Assembly (NCBI GenBank): GCA_030770535.1
Contig: JASVEC010000012.1
Coordinates: 1,054,001-1,118,000, forward strand
Length of the DNA: 64,000 nucleotides
Origin: Batkoa obscura
Lineage: Eukaryota > Entomophthoromycota > Entomophthoromycetes > Entomophthorales > Batkoaceae
Direction: 5' to 3'
Part shown: piece by piece, positions 1-13,106 of the stretch
Numbering within the stretch: position 1 is the stretch's first letter
Layout of the letters: every line of letters begins with the position of its first letter
Program-made: the position numbers and the translations under genes
Notes under the pieces: generated by a model
Seen by the model: the letters and a program-made list of their open reading frames with translations, nothing else
Database searches by the model: none
Told to the model about the DNA's origin: nothing

Positions 1-478
1 CTTTACAATGCAATCTATTGCCTCAGTATCTTCATCACCTAATCAATTATTAGAATCTTTTGATATTGTTTTGACTTGATTTCTTTACCTAAAATGCCAC
101 CAAACAAAACATAGTCAAACTCACTTACATCTTCTGGTGATAACACTTTATCGGATTCTTGATCCAACAAACAGATCTAAGAGGCCAAAGTTAATTCTAT
201 AAATATACTAAATCATCCCAAAAATACCCTATCAAATGGTAAACCGAGATCTAAAATATCTTTTTGGGAACATAACTCCTTCGATACATTCTTAGGCATG
301 TCTTTGATATGTTCTTGTGGTACCTTTGTAAAGAGTAAGTTGTCTTTACCTACAACTTGACTCATGTGTGAATATTCTAGTTGGCACCTTGGGTTTTCGT
401 TAGTTGATTTTCATAGGAGATTAATATTGTTTACCATTCGTAGACCTCTTCTTCCATGTGCTCAACAATATACTTCAT
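1..478 (-). CDS. SFM1: Sfm1-type SPOUT protein arginine methyltransferase (3' part outside window)
   Basis: This is the N-terminal part of a DUF431/SPOUT methyltransferase. In yeast the orthologue methylates an arginine of ribosomal protein Rps3. Exons seen: 435-478, 228-387, 89-176 and 1-38, the last running off the window. The protein starts MKYIVEHMEEEVYEW, continues LEYSHMSQVVGKDNL and RICLLDQESDKVLSPED, then EFDYVLFGGILGDED. These blocks follow yeast Sfm1 closely, including the FGGILGD turn of the SAM-binding knot. Splice phases 2, 0 and 1 join without stops. The first intron has a CTAAC branch site. The gene is truncated only by the window edge, so activity cannot be judged from here. 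Confidence 0.82.
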
Positions 479-758
479 TTTGACTTTGATTGGAAAAAAA
501 ATTAAAGAAAAAAAGAAAAAATCAATAAAATCAATAAAAATGAAAAATATAAAATAAAAGAATATAAAGAATTGTATACTTTGCCACTTTAGTAAGCAAA
601 ATCCCATATTTTTTAACTTACTATTATTATTATTTTAACAATATAAATAAAACAAAATCATCAAAATTTAAAATTTGATTTAAAATCAACAATTAAATAA
701 TTCATCTATTATATTTTATTTTATCCTTAAACAAGTAACCCTCACTATCATCAATCCT

Positions 759-1145
759 TTAAATAACCTTAGGAGCTAATGAAAGTACTTTAAGCCATTG
801 TTTTTGACGCAACTCGTTAGCGACTAAACCTAATACACGGGTACCAAGGGGCTGTTGAGAAGCGTTAAGTAAGACACAAGCGTTATCATCAAAACGGATA
901 TATCTACCATCAGCTCTACGGATTTCTTTCTTACATCTAACGATTACTGCTCTTTTAACATCTCCTTTTTTAACTTTAGTAATAGTATTTCCTCTTTCTG
1001 TATTGATTGGTTTAGCTTTCTTAACAGCTACTACAATCTCATCACCGACGCTAGCTACTTTTCCATTGCGTAATACTTTGATGCATTCGACAAAGATAGC
1101 CCCTGAATTGTCTATAACGTTAAGGATACTTTTTAGTTGGATCAT
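759..1145 (-). CDS. MRPL38: Mitochondrial large-subunit ribosomal protein uL14m
   Basis: A 128-aa intronless gene for the uL14 family, a component of the mitochondrial large ribosomal subunit at the subunit interface. The start [16 protein letters not shown] is the canonical uL14 opening, followed by the basic KKAKP...[12 protein letters not shown] strand and the family signature [16 protein letters not shown] near residues 78-95. It ends [13 protein letters not shown] plus a short tail. Length is close to bacterial L14 (about 122 aa) and yeast mitochondrial L38 (138 aa), and there is no cytosolic uL23-type extension, which supports the organellar assignment. A CCAATCA motif lies about 80 nt upstream of the start at 1223-1229. 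Confidence 0.9.
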   Translation of the reverse strand: MIQLKSILNVIDNSGAIFVECIKVLRNGKVASVGDEIVVAVKKAKPINTERGNTITKVKKGDVKRAVIVRCKKEIRRADGRYIRFDDNACVLLNASQQPLGTRVLGLVANELRQKQWLKVLSLAPKVI

Positions 1146-1315
1146 TTTTTTATTTTTTGTTTTAAAAGTTAAAAACTAGTTAAAAGGTTTGAAAATTAAA
1201 AGCTTCGAGAGTTTTATTTTAACCAATCATTTGCAAGTTAAAATCTGATATATTTTGAAAGTATAAACAAATGTAAACAAAAGTAGTCTGTATTAAACAA
1301 TAAAAATTAATCAAT

Positions 1316-3701
<2,386 letters not shown>

Positions 3702-3985
3702 TTTGAATTTATTTCTCTAGTTTACTATTTGTGATAAATATAGTATAGCTGTCAATATTAAGAAAAAAGTTTGTTTTGAAAAATTTGAGTTTTTTATAAC
3801 ATTTCTGATTGGAAGTTTCTAGAATTTATGGATAAATTTTGACTCCTTTTTATAATTGATCGTTATCTGATCAGGGTTAATTAGTCTAGCTGATATCACT
3901 TAACTATTTTTATTTAGATTAAATGGAATCTAATAATAAAAAGCAAAAAAAATTAATATGTGAAATTATATTTCGCTTGCTTTAT

Positions 3986-5004
3986 TTAATTGGATTTTTT
4001 GTCTTTTAGACTACCCATTCTTTTACGATCATTAACATAAAAGTGAACAAAAAGAGAAAGCATAGAGATCATGTATAATAATAGTAGACATGATAGGAAG
4101 TGAGGATAACCACCATTATTCAAATGTTTTTCTGGCCGGAAGAAATAATAATCCAAAATATTAAATGATGCTTGAATGAAATTCAAAGAAAATTGAAGGA
4201 TCTGAGCTATAGTTATATACTTCTTAATAAAACTTACAAAACTTAATTTCAACGCGGAACCAAGATAATAAGAATACATTAAGATATGTATAAAGGTGTT
4301 TAAAATGGTGGAAAAATAAGTATCCCCATTAGGACCAAATAAAGTAACTAACCACATCACTATAAATATTGAGGTGTGATGATACACATGTAAAAATGAA
4401 ACCTGGCGATAATTCTTTTTTAATAACATGATGATGGTATCGTTAAATTCAAATATTTTAGAGAAATAAAATAGCCACACTATTTTGGCCATCTAAATAA
4501 TGTTATAAATATGAGTATAGTTGTATAAAATAATAATCTTACGGGTATACCAGTGGGTGTAATATCGATAGGGTTACCGAATAGAGTATAATTATCATGA
4601 ATGGTTTGTAGACTTGTAGCAATAAAAATATAAGCTGAAATTACAATCATAAAGAAATTATGAATCATTGAAATTAATCTTAAGTTATATTTTTTAATTG
4701 TATCATTATTATATAATAAATAAACTATAGTTAAATAAATTGATAATATTATAAACACTTCTGTCAATTTCATCAGGGGTAGTGACTCGCTATTAGAGAC
4801 ACTCTTAGTCTTTATTAAACTTTCTAACTTTTCGATGAGGTTTTTACTATTCTTATTGATCACATTTTCAACCGCATCGGTATAGGGACTGAAATAAAGG
4901 GTCAATTTTTCAGTGAATTTTAATATTATATCTACTGGTAAATCGTAATATGCTGCTTTTACATTGTATTGTTTACAGATTGAGTTTAATTTATCTACAT
5001 TCAT
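3986..5004 (-). CDS. ELO-family fatty acid elongase
   Basis: ELO proteins are ER membrane 3-ketoacyl-CoA synthases that add two carbons to fatty acids. Two exons, 4543-5004 and 3986-4492, joined in phase 0, give 322 aa. The histidine box is HVYHH at about residues 189-193, preceded by the family block KIFEFNDTIIMLLKK and followed by GGYPHF. Several hydrophobic segments (for example VFIILSIYLTIVYLLY and FFMIVISAYIFIA) match the multi-pass topology. The N-terminus of about 80 aa before the first membrane segment resembles fungal Elo proteins. An in-frame ATG at 5025 would add 7 residues; I prefer 5004. A TATA-like AAAGTATAAATA lies about 40 nt upstream. Substrate length cannot be read from the sequence. 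Confidence 0.85.
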
Positions 5005-5039
5005 GGTGACAACTATTAGTATCAAAATTGATTGTGTGT

Positions 5040-5053
5040 TTTATTTATACTTT
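5040..5053 (-). promoter_or_regulatory. TATA-like element of the elongase gene
   Basis: On the minus strand the sequence reads TCAAAGTATAAATAA about 40-50 nt before the elongase start. The same AAAGTATAAA core recurs before several other genes in the window. Confidence 0.45.
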
Positions 5054-5327
5054 GAGTTTATCCTTAATCTTTATCCCTTCTTTTAAGAGCCAATCAAATC
5101 GCTTGCTACTAATCCCTTTATTTACCCTTTTTTATATGTTTGAAAAATATTATATTAAGGTAGCAATTATTATTGACAATATCAATATATCATAATATTT
5201 ATATAAATAATAAAGAAATAATAAAGAGGACAATTCTAAATAAATAAATAAATTTTTATTACTACTTAGAATTCAACTTCGGATTATTATTAAACCTCAA
5301 AAACTCAATTTCATTAAACTCAATTAT

Positions 5328-5855
5328 TTAAACCATAAAAGAAACAGTCCATGAGAACCAATTTAAAGCAGACAATGTAGTAAGAATAAAAGGTACATTG
5401 AGTGCACAGATATTTGATAATGGATTGGGTTCAAGAGGAGCAACTGGGTAGTTAATGAACCAGATAATAGAAGCAATCATCCAAATAATAGCAAATAATA
5501 AACTGAAGCATTCTTGTAAGCCCGGAATGGAAGTCAAGGTTGTCCAACAGTTTGGAATGGCTTTGTAGATAGTATCACTATCTGAGGCCATCAAAGAGAA
5601 TAAAAAGGTCAATAAAGAAACAAATTGATTTGTACGTTGTAATAAACTAACGGGTTGACTGGTGTAGATAGGGTGTTGTAAAATGTAATAACCGTAAAAG
5701 ATAAAGTAAGCACCAGATAATAAACATTGGCTCAATTTATTACAGTCTTGGAAATCGATATTATGTACAATTTGTTTGGTTTGGGTGGCATTGTTATTGT
5801 TATTTACAGTAGTAGTAGTAGTACTGGTGGTATTATTTAAAGTAGTAGAACTCAT
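5328..5855 (-). CDS. Four-TM membrane protein, MARVEL-like, function unknown
   Basis: A 175-aa intronless protein. The first 30 residues are a Thr/Asn-rich tail (runs of T and N). Four hydrophobic segments follow: around LLSGAYFIFYGYYI, FVSLLTFLFSLMA, ECFSLLFAIIWMIASIIWF, and ICALNVPFILTTLSALNWFSWTVSFMV at the C-terminus. A short N-terminus, four helices and a final helix containing NWFSW resemble fungal MARVEL-domain proteins, but I see no diagnostic motif, so this is only a fold-level guess. A TATA-like AAAGTATAAAAA lies about 85 nt upstream (5937-5946, minus strand) and a CCAATCA motif sits near 6080. Confidence 0.6.
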   Translation of the reverse strand: MSSTTLNNTTSTTTTTVNNNNNATQTKQIVHNIDFQDCNKLSQCLLSGAYFIFYGYYILQHPIYTSQPVSLLQRTNQFVSLLTFLFSLMASDSDTIYKAIPNCWTTLTSIPGLQECFSLLFAIIWMIASIIWFINYPVAPLEPNPLSNICALNVPFILTTLSALNWFSWTVSFMV

Positions 5856-6942
5856 ATTAAAATTAAAATTGAGCTAAAAAATAAGAAGCAATTATTATTT
5901 TATAAAATTTATAATTACTTTAATTTATAACTGGTATTTTTATACTTTGATTTTATTGATTTCTTGCTATACCTAAAATAACACAAACTAACTTTATGGG
6001 GTACCTTTAAGCCTTTACATTATGCACCCCTAATTTGGTGCAATAAAGAAGTTAGAAATTACTTTATTTTCTATTTTAACCAATCAAATTAGTTATCCCC
6101 CATTCAACTCGATGGGATTAAATCTAACAATTTAAGGCATGAAACCTACAATTTAAGTCACAACGCTTTTTTATCAGCTTTGAAGTTGGCCCCTTCTTTT
6201 GCATTTTCTTTTTACTATGCTTTTTAATTTATTTTTAATTGAATTTCATGTCCAATTAAATGTTCATTACATGCTAAAATTGGGATCAAAATCAAAAAGT
6301 TTTACTTTAATACATTGTTGCTTTTAAAAATTACAGTTTTATGTATTATGAAATAATAGTTTTCAATATTACTTTATCCATTTAATTTTTAAAAAGTTGA
6401 ATAACAATAGATTTAAATGGCGTTGAGAATATAATATAAAAGTTGGCTATTAAATAACTGTTTTAAAAAATAATTACGTAGTTCAGACAGTGATCAGTGT
6501 AAATAGTAACTTTTATAATCTCTTTATTAGTTCATGTATTAAAGTTATTTAATAATTACTTGCTAAATAGTATAATTTTAAATAAGGTAATAATAGTTAG
6601 TTGTAAATTTTAACATTTACAATACAAAAGGCTGTTCATAAGCAAAATTACGTAGTTTCTATAGGAGTTGATATACAAATCTACTTTCATTGTTTTCAGC
6701 TAATTGATTCTATTAAATTTATATAACAGTTACGTATCAAACAGTATAATTGTACCTTATTAAAGTAATTTAAGTAAATGTAAAGCTTAATATTCACAAT
6801 TATTGTTGATACAATAATATTTAAATGACAAACCTTTTTATATAAATTATATCCGCCTGAGTTTTATCATTGCATTTTAATTATATTTTTTCATAGAGAT
6901 TATAACTAACTGAATAAATATCATCAATTTTTATTAGCTTTA

Positions 6943-7041
6943 TGGGGATGTATTTTTTTGTTTAAGAATTTTACTAACAAATTTTCCGCTCAATAGCGCT
7001 TAAAAAATGGAAAAAAATAATGAAACCCAAAAACATCCTCT
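6943..7041 (-). mobile_element. MITE family A, copy 1
   Basis: A ~100-bp non-coding element with terminal inverted repeats of the form GGGGATGTATTTTTTTG...AAACATCCTC and the internal block CTCAATAGCGCTTAAAAAATGG. Reverse orientation relative to the family consensus used here. Confidence 0.75.
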
Positions 7042-7630
7042 TATGTCTTTTAGATAAAACTTTAGTTTTGAAAATATGTATTAATATTTATATTGATTTA
7101 AAGTGTAAAGCTGAATTTAAAAAATAATCACCGCTTTAGAAAATCTTTCTAACTACACAAAAGATTCGAGGCTAAAACTCCACTATTGGGAGTGAGTGTT
7201 AGCTAAGTCTTTAAAAGCAAGCTAATTTTCCAGTTATAAATATTGAATTTTAATATCAACTATTGATAAATGTGGGCTGTATTTATTTGTAATTTAGAAT
7301 AAACAATATAATCTGAGAATTTATACTTACAGCTAATCAATTATTCACTGTATTAGTACTCAAACGCGATCATTAAAGTAAATTTTAACAAATAATTAGT
7401 CTAAAATAATATTTATCAGCTTTATCTTTATTTTATCATTTATAACCGAAAGAAAGTATGAGATAGACATTATTATTAGGTGAAAAAATAGTGTTGGATT
7501 GTTTTGTCTTTCATGCTGCCTTTAATTTCTACGTTTAAAAGACTCTATAATAAATTTGAAATCGTACTACTGTTAAAAGAACAATAGTCACAACTAATAG
7601 AAAATGAATAACCTTTCTTATCTCATAACG

Positions 7631-7667
7631 GTTACTAATTCGAAATTCATGGCTATTATCCCCAATG
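7631..7667 (+). promoter_or_regulatory. Conserved upstream motif of thioesterase copy 1
   Basis: The block TTACTAATTCGAAA followed by GGCTATTATCCCCAAT lies about 100 nt before the start. Closely matching blocks occur 88-90 nt before copies 2, 3 and 4, while the sequence around them is much more diverged. Confidence 0.45.
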
Positions 7668-7714
7668 GCTATATTAGTTTGTGGCAGTTCTCCAAATTTA
7701 GATCAAAAAATGTA

Positions 7715-7726
7715 AAGTATAAATAA
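7715..7726 (+). promoter_or_regulatory. TATA-like element of thioesterase copy 1
   Basis: AAAGTATAAATA about 45-55 nt upstream of the ATG at 7769. Copies 2 (10231-10240) and 4 (minus strand, near 16672-16681) carry the same element, and copy 3 has AGGATAAATA at 12448-12457. Confidence 0.5.
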
Positions 7727-7768
7727 CAGAAATTTAGCTCTTGCACTCTTTAGATTTTTAATTTTATC

Positions 7769-8377
7769 ATGTCGGATCCAACCACTCAAAGGTTAAACAG
7801 AGTTCAAAATGCGGTAGAAATGATCCACATTATGTGCGGCTATACAAACATCGTGTTACCCGAGGTAGACAATTCAATTTATTGGTTCACTTTAATATCA
7901 TCAAAGTATTTTAAAACCATAGAAGCTGACAAAGGTAGAATATTCCAAGAGTTTATTGTTGAAAAAAGACACTTGGTACATGCTTAAATTTAGATCCATT
8001 ACATTTTTTAATTTTTTAAAGAACGGTGATCTTAGCATTCATGGAGGATTCCTGGCTTATTTAGTGGATGTATGTGGTACCTATGCAATTTTGACTTTGC
8101 CAAAAGATAATGTTGGTGTTTCAGTGGATATCAATATAAGTTATTTGGCTGGTGCTAAAGTAGGCGAAAAAATTAGAGTAGTATGTAAAATAAATTACTT
8201 AATGAGGATTACTAACAAGCATAATAGGAATCAAGAGTAGATAAAATTGGACGCAGTTTGGCCTTTACATCAGTAGAATTATCCAAGTTAGATAAAGATG
8301 ATAAAAAGGTGGTAGTTGCTTTGGGAAGACGCCCCAAATTTTTGAAAAGAAATTCTGAAATCCCAAATAAATTATAA
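7769..8377 (+). CDS. HotDog-fold acyl-CoA thioesterase (ACOT13/PaaI-like), copy 1
   Basis: Members of this family hydrolyse acyl-CoA thioesters. Four exons, all phase 0: 7769-7864, 7907-7975, 8022-8180, 8228-8377, giving 157 aa. The catalytic set of human THEM2/ACOT13 is present at matching spacing: Asn56, the HGG motif at 62-64, Asp71 and Ser89. The C-terminal strands ESRVDKIGRSLAFTSVEL and KKVVVALGR complete the fold. The stretch 7944-8328 is identical to 12673-13057 in copy 3, introns included. First of three tandem plus-strand copies. Physiological substrate unknown. Confidence 0.88.
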
Positions 8378-9014
8378 TAGAGGTTAGAGTATTATAGAAA
8401 TTCTAATGCCATGAGTAATAAAAAAGAGCTAGTATTGAACTTTGCATTCAAATATAGTTAAACAGTTTATAAATTTTCATTTTGCCTTTTTTAAGGTACA
8501 TGCTAGATACAACTTTTTTATTGAAAAAATTATAATTTTGATATAAAATTTTATTAGTATAACTAAGCCTGAAGAACTACTGTATATTTAAATATGAGAA
8601 CCATTAAAAATCAGATTTCTACCTCAGTTTCATAGTCTGGATTTTATAAAACTATTAACCCTTGTATTACTTTTTAAAGTTGTGACTTAATTCAAAATCA
8701 GCTAATTTTTGCCAATATACCAAATATAGATAATTTTGCATTAAATATTTAATGATTCATAGAGTTTAATTTTTTAAACCAGCTTTTAAAACCAACTTTT
8801 AAAACAATTCACTTTTGGAAAAAACTACAAAGACAAATAGCTAATGATACTTAAAGGTTTGCCTTTTTCCGATATGTTCTTATCAGAAAGTGCCACCTAT
8901 TTCATTAAAGATTAAGGTTAGATTCCTAAAAATTAAAATTGCTAACGTACTTTTAATAAAGGCCTGAAAAAAGTAAATTTTGTTTTTATTGTTAATTAAT
9001 TCGATAAGTATATA

Positions 9015-9112
9015 TTAGTGTCTTTTTTTGTTTAAAAATTTTACTAACAATTTTTCCACACAAACAGTGCTTTGAAAATGGAAAAAGTGATGAAACCAAA
9101 AAAACACCCCAT
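9015..9112 (-). mobile_element. MITE family A, copy 2
   Basis: Same internal structure as copy 1 (TTTAAAAATTTTACTAAC, then GTGCTTTGAAAATGG, ending AAAAACACCCCAT). The left terminus is degraded. Confidence 0.7.
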
Positions 9113-9770
9113 ACGTTAAATGACACTTATTAACTTTATTTAAATAGCTGTAAATATAGTAAAATTTAATACATAACATTGTTTTTGAATTTTGTAACCA
9201 AAATAGCTAAAAATATAAATACAGTTATTTTATAATCTTTTACGATTTTATTATATTCTTAATATCCTTAACACTAGTTGTGAAATTTTTGCTTTTTTGA
9301 ACTTAATATCCAACGCACGCTGTCATCTTAAATATCCTAACCAAAAGTTCAATTCTGAAGCCCTTTATTACAAGTGGGCGTAAGTTAAGTCTTTAAAAAC
9401 TATATAACATTCTCTCTTATATATATTCGAATTTAAATTTAGTTATTGTTAAAAATGAGCTATACATTACTGGCAATCTTGTATTTTTGGTATCATAGAG
9501 TAAGTGGTTAACTATCAATCTATCTTTACAGCTAATCTATTGTTTACTACTCAAATACCCAAATTTCATACGTAAAGCGAATAAATGAATAATTGCCTTG
9601 ATGCTTGGTTGGTTACTATATGCTGGGGGATTTTATACAAAAAAACAATTTATTGGTTGCAATACTAAGTAATTTTTTATTCTTAAAAATGAAAATCTCT
9701 CTATTTAAAAGAATACTATGCTGCAGCCATATACTCTAACTCTTTTTAGGTAAGTGAAATCTACTAGTAT

Positions 9771-9872
9771 ATGCGAATATATTTTTTTAAAGAATTTTAC
9801 CAACAGTCTTTCTGCTCAAATAGCGCTTAAAAAATGGAAAAAATAATGAAGCCAAAAAAAGCACCCCCATAT
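9771..9872 (-). mobile_element. MITE family A, copy 3
   Basis: Internal block CTCAAATAGCGCTTAAAAAA and right end AAAGCACCCCCATAT. The left end has decayed from the G5 form. Confidence 0.72.
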
Positions 9873-10160
9873 AGTAATTTATTTAATAGGTATGACAAAT
9901 CAGCCTATTTTCGAATTTTTTATTTGCTTAATAAAGTCAAAGTTCTAAATTTAGCTATTTATAACTGAAATCAAAATAAGAATGAGGTAAAACAAAACAA
10001 AATATAATAATAATATTGTACCGTTTTATTCTTGGAGTTACTTTTTATTTCTATATTTATAAGGATCTTCAATGAACTAGAACTCGAACTGCTATTTGAC
10101 AAGCAATACTCATAAAAAAATAAAAAAGGCTATAGCCTTAATTATTTCATGTGAATATAT

Positions 10161-10192
10161 TATTCACAACTCGAGCCTGTTGGGTCCTATTA
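10161..10192 (+). promoter_or_regulatory. Conserved upstream motif of thioesterase copy 2
   Basis: GAGCCTGTTGGGTCCTATTAA lies about 88 nt before the start and aligns with GAGGCTATTAACTCCGATT of copy 3. It is the most diverged of the four versions. Confidence 0.35.
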
Positions 10193-10279
10193 AATTGACT
10201 TATTTTTGACAATTCTCTAATGATAAGATAAAGTATAAATGCCGAACTTTAGGTCTTTAATTCTTTAATTACTTTTATC

Positions 10280-10892
10280 ATGTCGGAACCAACCATCCGA
10301 AGATTAAATAGACTTCATAAAACGGTAGAATTGACCCGCAAGGTATGCGGCTATACAAGAGCTGTATTACCCGAAGTAAGCAGTTTTATACGTTAGTTCA
10401 TTTTAATATCATTAAAGTATTTTGAAACTATAGAAGCTGATGAAAGGAAAATAGTGCAAGAGTTTATTGTCGAAAAAAGGCATTTGGTATGTATTAAAAT
10501 TAAAGTTTCTCATTATTTCTTAATATCTTTTTAAAGAACAACGACCTTAGCATCCATGGAGGATTTCTAGCTTACTTGGTGGACATGTGTGGTAGCTATG
10601 CAATCTTGAATTCACTCAAAGATTACTGTGGGGTTTCAGTGGATATCAATATAAGTTATTTAGCTGGTGCTAGAGTAGGCGAAAAAATCAAAGTGGTAAG
10701 TATAACAAACCTCTTATTAAAGACTGTTACTAAATATAGCAGGAATCAAGAGTAGATAAAATTGGACGCAGTTTGGCCTTTACATCAGTAGAATTATCCA
10801 AGTTAGATAAAGATGATAAAAAGGTGGTAGTTGCTTTGGGAAGGCATACTAAGTTTTTGAAAAGAAATACTAAAATTCCAAGTAAATTATAG
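10280..10892 (+). CDS. HotDog-fold acyl-CoA thioesterase, copy 2
   Basis: Intact paralogue of copy 1 with the same gene structure: exons 10280-10375, 10418-10486, 10537-10695, 10743-10892, all phase 0, 157 aa. It keeps the family residues (Asn56, HGG 62-64, Asp71, Ser89). Exon 3 and all introns differ visibly from copies 1 and 3, but the 103-bp segment 10741-10843 in exon 4 is identical to the matching segments of copies 1 and 3, which suggests local gene conversion. Substitutions in exon 3 (for example NSLKDYCGVSVD instead of TLPKDNVGVSVD) lie outside the active-site set, so it is probably an active enzyme. Confidence 0.88.
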
Positions 10893-12495
10893 TGGATATT
10901 AGAGTGCTATATGAGTTGTAATATATGAAATAAAAGAGAATTTGTACTAGACTGTAAGCTCAAAGGATTGTTAATTATCATAGATGAGTATATTGTCTTA
11001 TTTCTCAAACTTACATACCAGATACATATTCATAACAAGGAAAGTAAAACTTTTAAGCAGTTTACTTGTAGCGCTTTGTTTTATTTTTAAGATAATTATA
11101 TCAAAAAAAATATATAAATAGTTGATTTGAAAAAGTAATAGAGTGTATGTAAAAAACACAATCTTAGTTTGATACTGCATTTTCCTTTTGAGAAGATTAA
11201 TCAAATCATTAAAATATGCAAAGTGTCACATTCAACTTATATATAGTTATAAACTTATTTGAGGTAGTAGTAAAGGTCCATATATTATGGTTTTACTTCA
11301 AAAATCCCTTTAAAAGCTCTTAAATTATAAATACAATTATATATCATTAATATATAAAGAAAATAAGTGCTTTATAGAAATTGGAGCCATCCATTTAAAA
11401 CTCTGTTTTTAAATAGTCATGTTCCAAAATACCGTATTTATCAACAACTTTAAATTTATTTCAAACTATCTATTATATTCTAATATTTTAGTGCAGTTTT
11501 GATTTTAGGCTTACTATACAACATACCCCATCCTTTCAAATGTAGAAACTAAAGGTTCGACTCTAAAATTCTCTGTTGAAAATGATTATAGGTTAAGTTA
11601 CTAGGAATTATTCGAGCTTCCCTGTTATATACATTCCTTTTAAAATTAGCCATTGCTAAATATATTTTATATTTTTTAAACTATAGGATAAATAATTTAA
11701 GTTGGGAATCTATGGTTGGAATTATTTCGTCATTTACTATATAAATACTCTAAGGCTATAACTGAATGAACTTTGTTAAGCAATTAGTCTGAAATAGCTA
11801 TAATAAGACATTGAGTTTATTTCTATTTCATCTTCTATAATAGAAAGTATGAAAAGAACAAAAGTGTAATAAAAGGGATAGTAGTATACACTATTTTCAT
11901 TTATAGTTTATGTACTTTCCTAAAAAAGAATGGACATTTCTGAAAAAAAATTGCCATTTACTTGAAGAAAAGTTTACGCATTCTCGAGTAAACTCAAGGC
12001 TAAGTTTTTCGCATTCATATATGAAAATGCGTCTTTTTTTTCAAGCAAATAGCAAAATATATATTTCAAAACGTTCACTTTTTTTATAGGAAAGTGCATA
12101 AACCATGAATGAAAATAGTGCAAAACTATTTCATGTATGAAATTTTTTTCATTTTGTTTGAAAGGTCTTCCAATGAATCGAAGCTTATGCAGTGGTGAAG
12201 GAACATTGCTCATAATTTTTTTTAGATCTTGAACCCAATAAGGCAAGTGTCTTTATTATTTATAAATAGATAAGGGTAAAGAAGTTGGGAGGCCAATTGG
12301 CTAGAGAGTCAATTCCAATATTACTTATAAATTAATAAAAAAATTTATAGCCTTTTTTATCTCTTCACAATTACTAATTCAAAACTTGAGGCTATTAACT
12401 CCGATTAAATTAAATTAAATTTTGGACTATTCTTCAACAACAGACCAAGGATAAATAATAAATTTCGGAACTTCAATTCTTTAATTACTTTTACC
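10893..12495. other. Intergenic between thioesterase copies 2 and 3, with an inserted ORF segment
   Basis: The region 11520-11900 and the last ~250 bp align loosely with the 5' flanks of copies 1 and 2. Between them, about 11925-12245, lies extra DNA absent from the other copies. It holds a 90-codon minus-strand ORF (11974-12246) beginning MPYWVQDLKKIMSN that I cannot assign. Nothing else coding seen. Confidence 0.5.
12370..12406 (+). promoter_or_regulatory. Conserved upstream motif of thioesterase copy 3
   Basis: TTACTAATTCAAAACTTGAG continues into GCTATTAACTCCGATT, about 90 nt before the start at 12496. Best preserved against copy 4, which lies in opposite orientation. Confidence 0.45.
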
Positions 12496-13106
12496 ATGTT
12501 AGACTCATCCCCCGAAATATTGAGCAAAATTCAAAAAGCGGTAGAAGTTATCCGCACAATGTGTAGTTATACAAGCATTGTATTGCCCGAGGTTAGATAA
12601 CCAAATACACTAAACGATTTTTAATATTATTAAAGTATTTTGAAACCATAGAAGCTGGAGAAGGGAGAGTAGTCCAAGAGTTTATTGTTGAAAAAAGACA
12701 CTTGGTACATGCTTAAATTTAGATCCATTACATTTTTTAATTTTTTAAAGAACGGTGATCTTAGCATTCATGGAGGATTCCTGGCTTATTTAGTGGATGT
12801 ATGTGGTACCTATGCAATTTTGACTTTGCCAAAAGATAATGTTGGTGTTTCAGTGGATATCAATATAAGTTATTTGGCTGGTGCTAAAGTAGGCGAAAAA
12901 ATTAGAGTAGTATGTAAAATAAATTACTTAATGAGGATTACTAACAAGCATAATAGGAATCAAGAGTAGATAAAATTGGACGCAGTTTGGCCTTTACATC
13001 AGTAGAATTATCCAAGTTAGATAAAGATGATAAAAAGGTGGTAGTTGCTTTGGGAAGGCATACAAAGTTTTTAAAAGGTAAAGGAGGGAGTATAAATAAG
13101 CTATAA
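12496..13106 (+). CDS. HotDog-fold acyl-CoA thioesterase, copy 3
   Basis: Third intact tandem copy: exons 12496-12591, 12636-12704, 12751-12909, 12957-13106, all phase 0, 157 aa. Exon 1 (MLDSSPEILSKIQKAVEV...) and intron 1 are diverged from copy 1, but 12673-13057 is identical to 7944-8328 across the end of exon 2, intron 2, exon 3, intron 3 and most of exon 4. After that tract the C-terminus diverges again (FLKGKGGSINKL). Active-site residues are kept, as in copy 1. Intron 1 uses a GTTAGA donor. Confidence 0.88.

Larger units (their letters stand above)
5856..7768. other. Intergenic, AT-rich, contains one MITE
   Basis: No convincing gene. It holds a MITE copy at 6943-7041 and, from about 7140 onward, upstream sequence that is recognisably related to the regions before the other thioesterase copies (for example the block TTTATAACCGAAAGAAAG near 7438). 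Confidence 0.6.
8378..10279. other. Intergenic between thioesterase copies 1 and 2
   Basis: No gene seen. Contains two MITE copies and diverged repeats of the upstream region of copy 1 (for example CTATTTATAACTGAAA near 9957), so the duplicated unit included several hundred bases of 5' flank. Confidence 0.6.
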
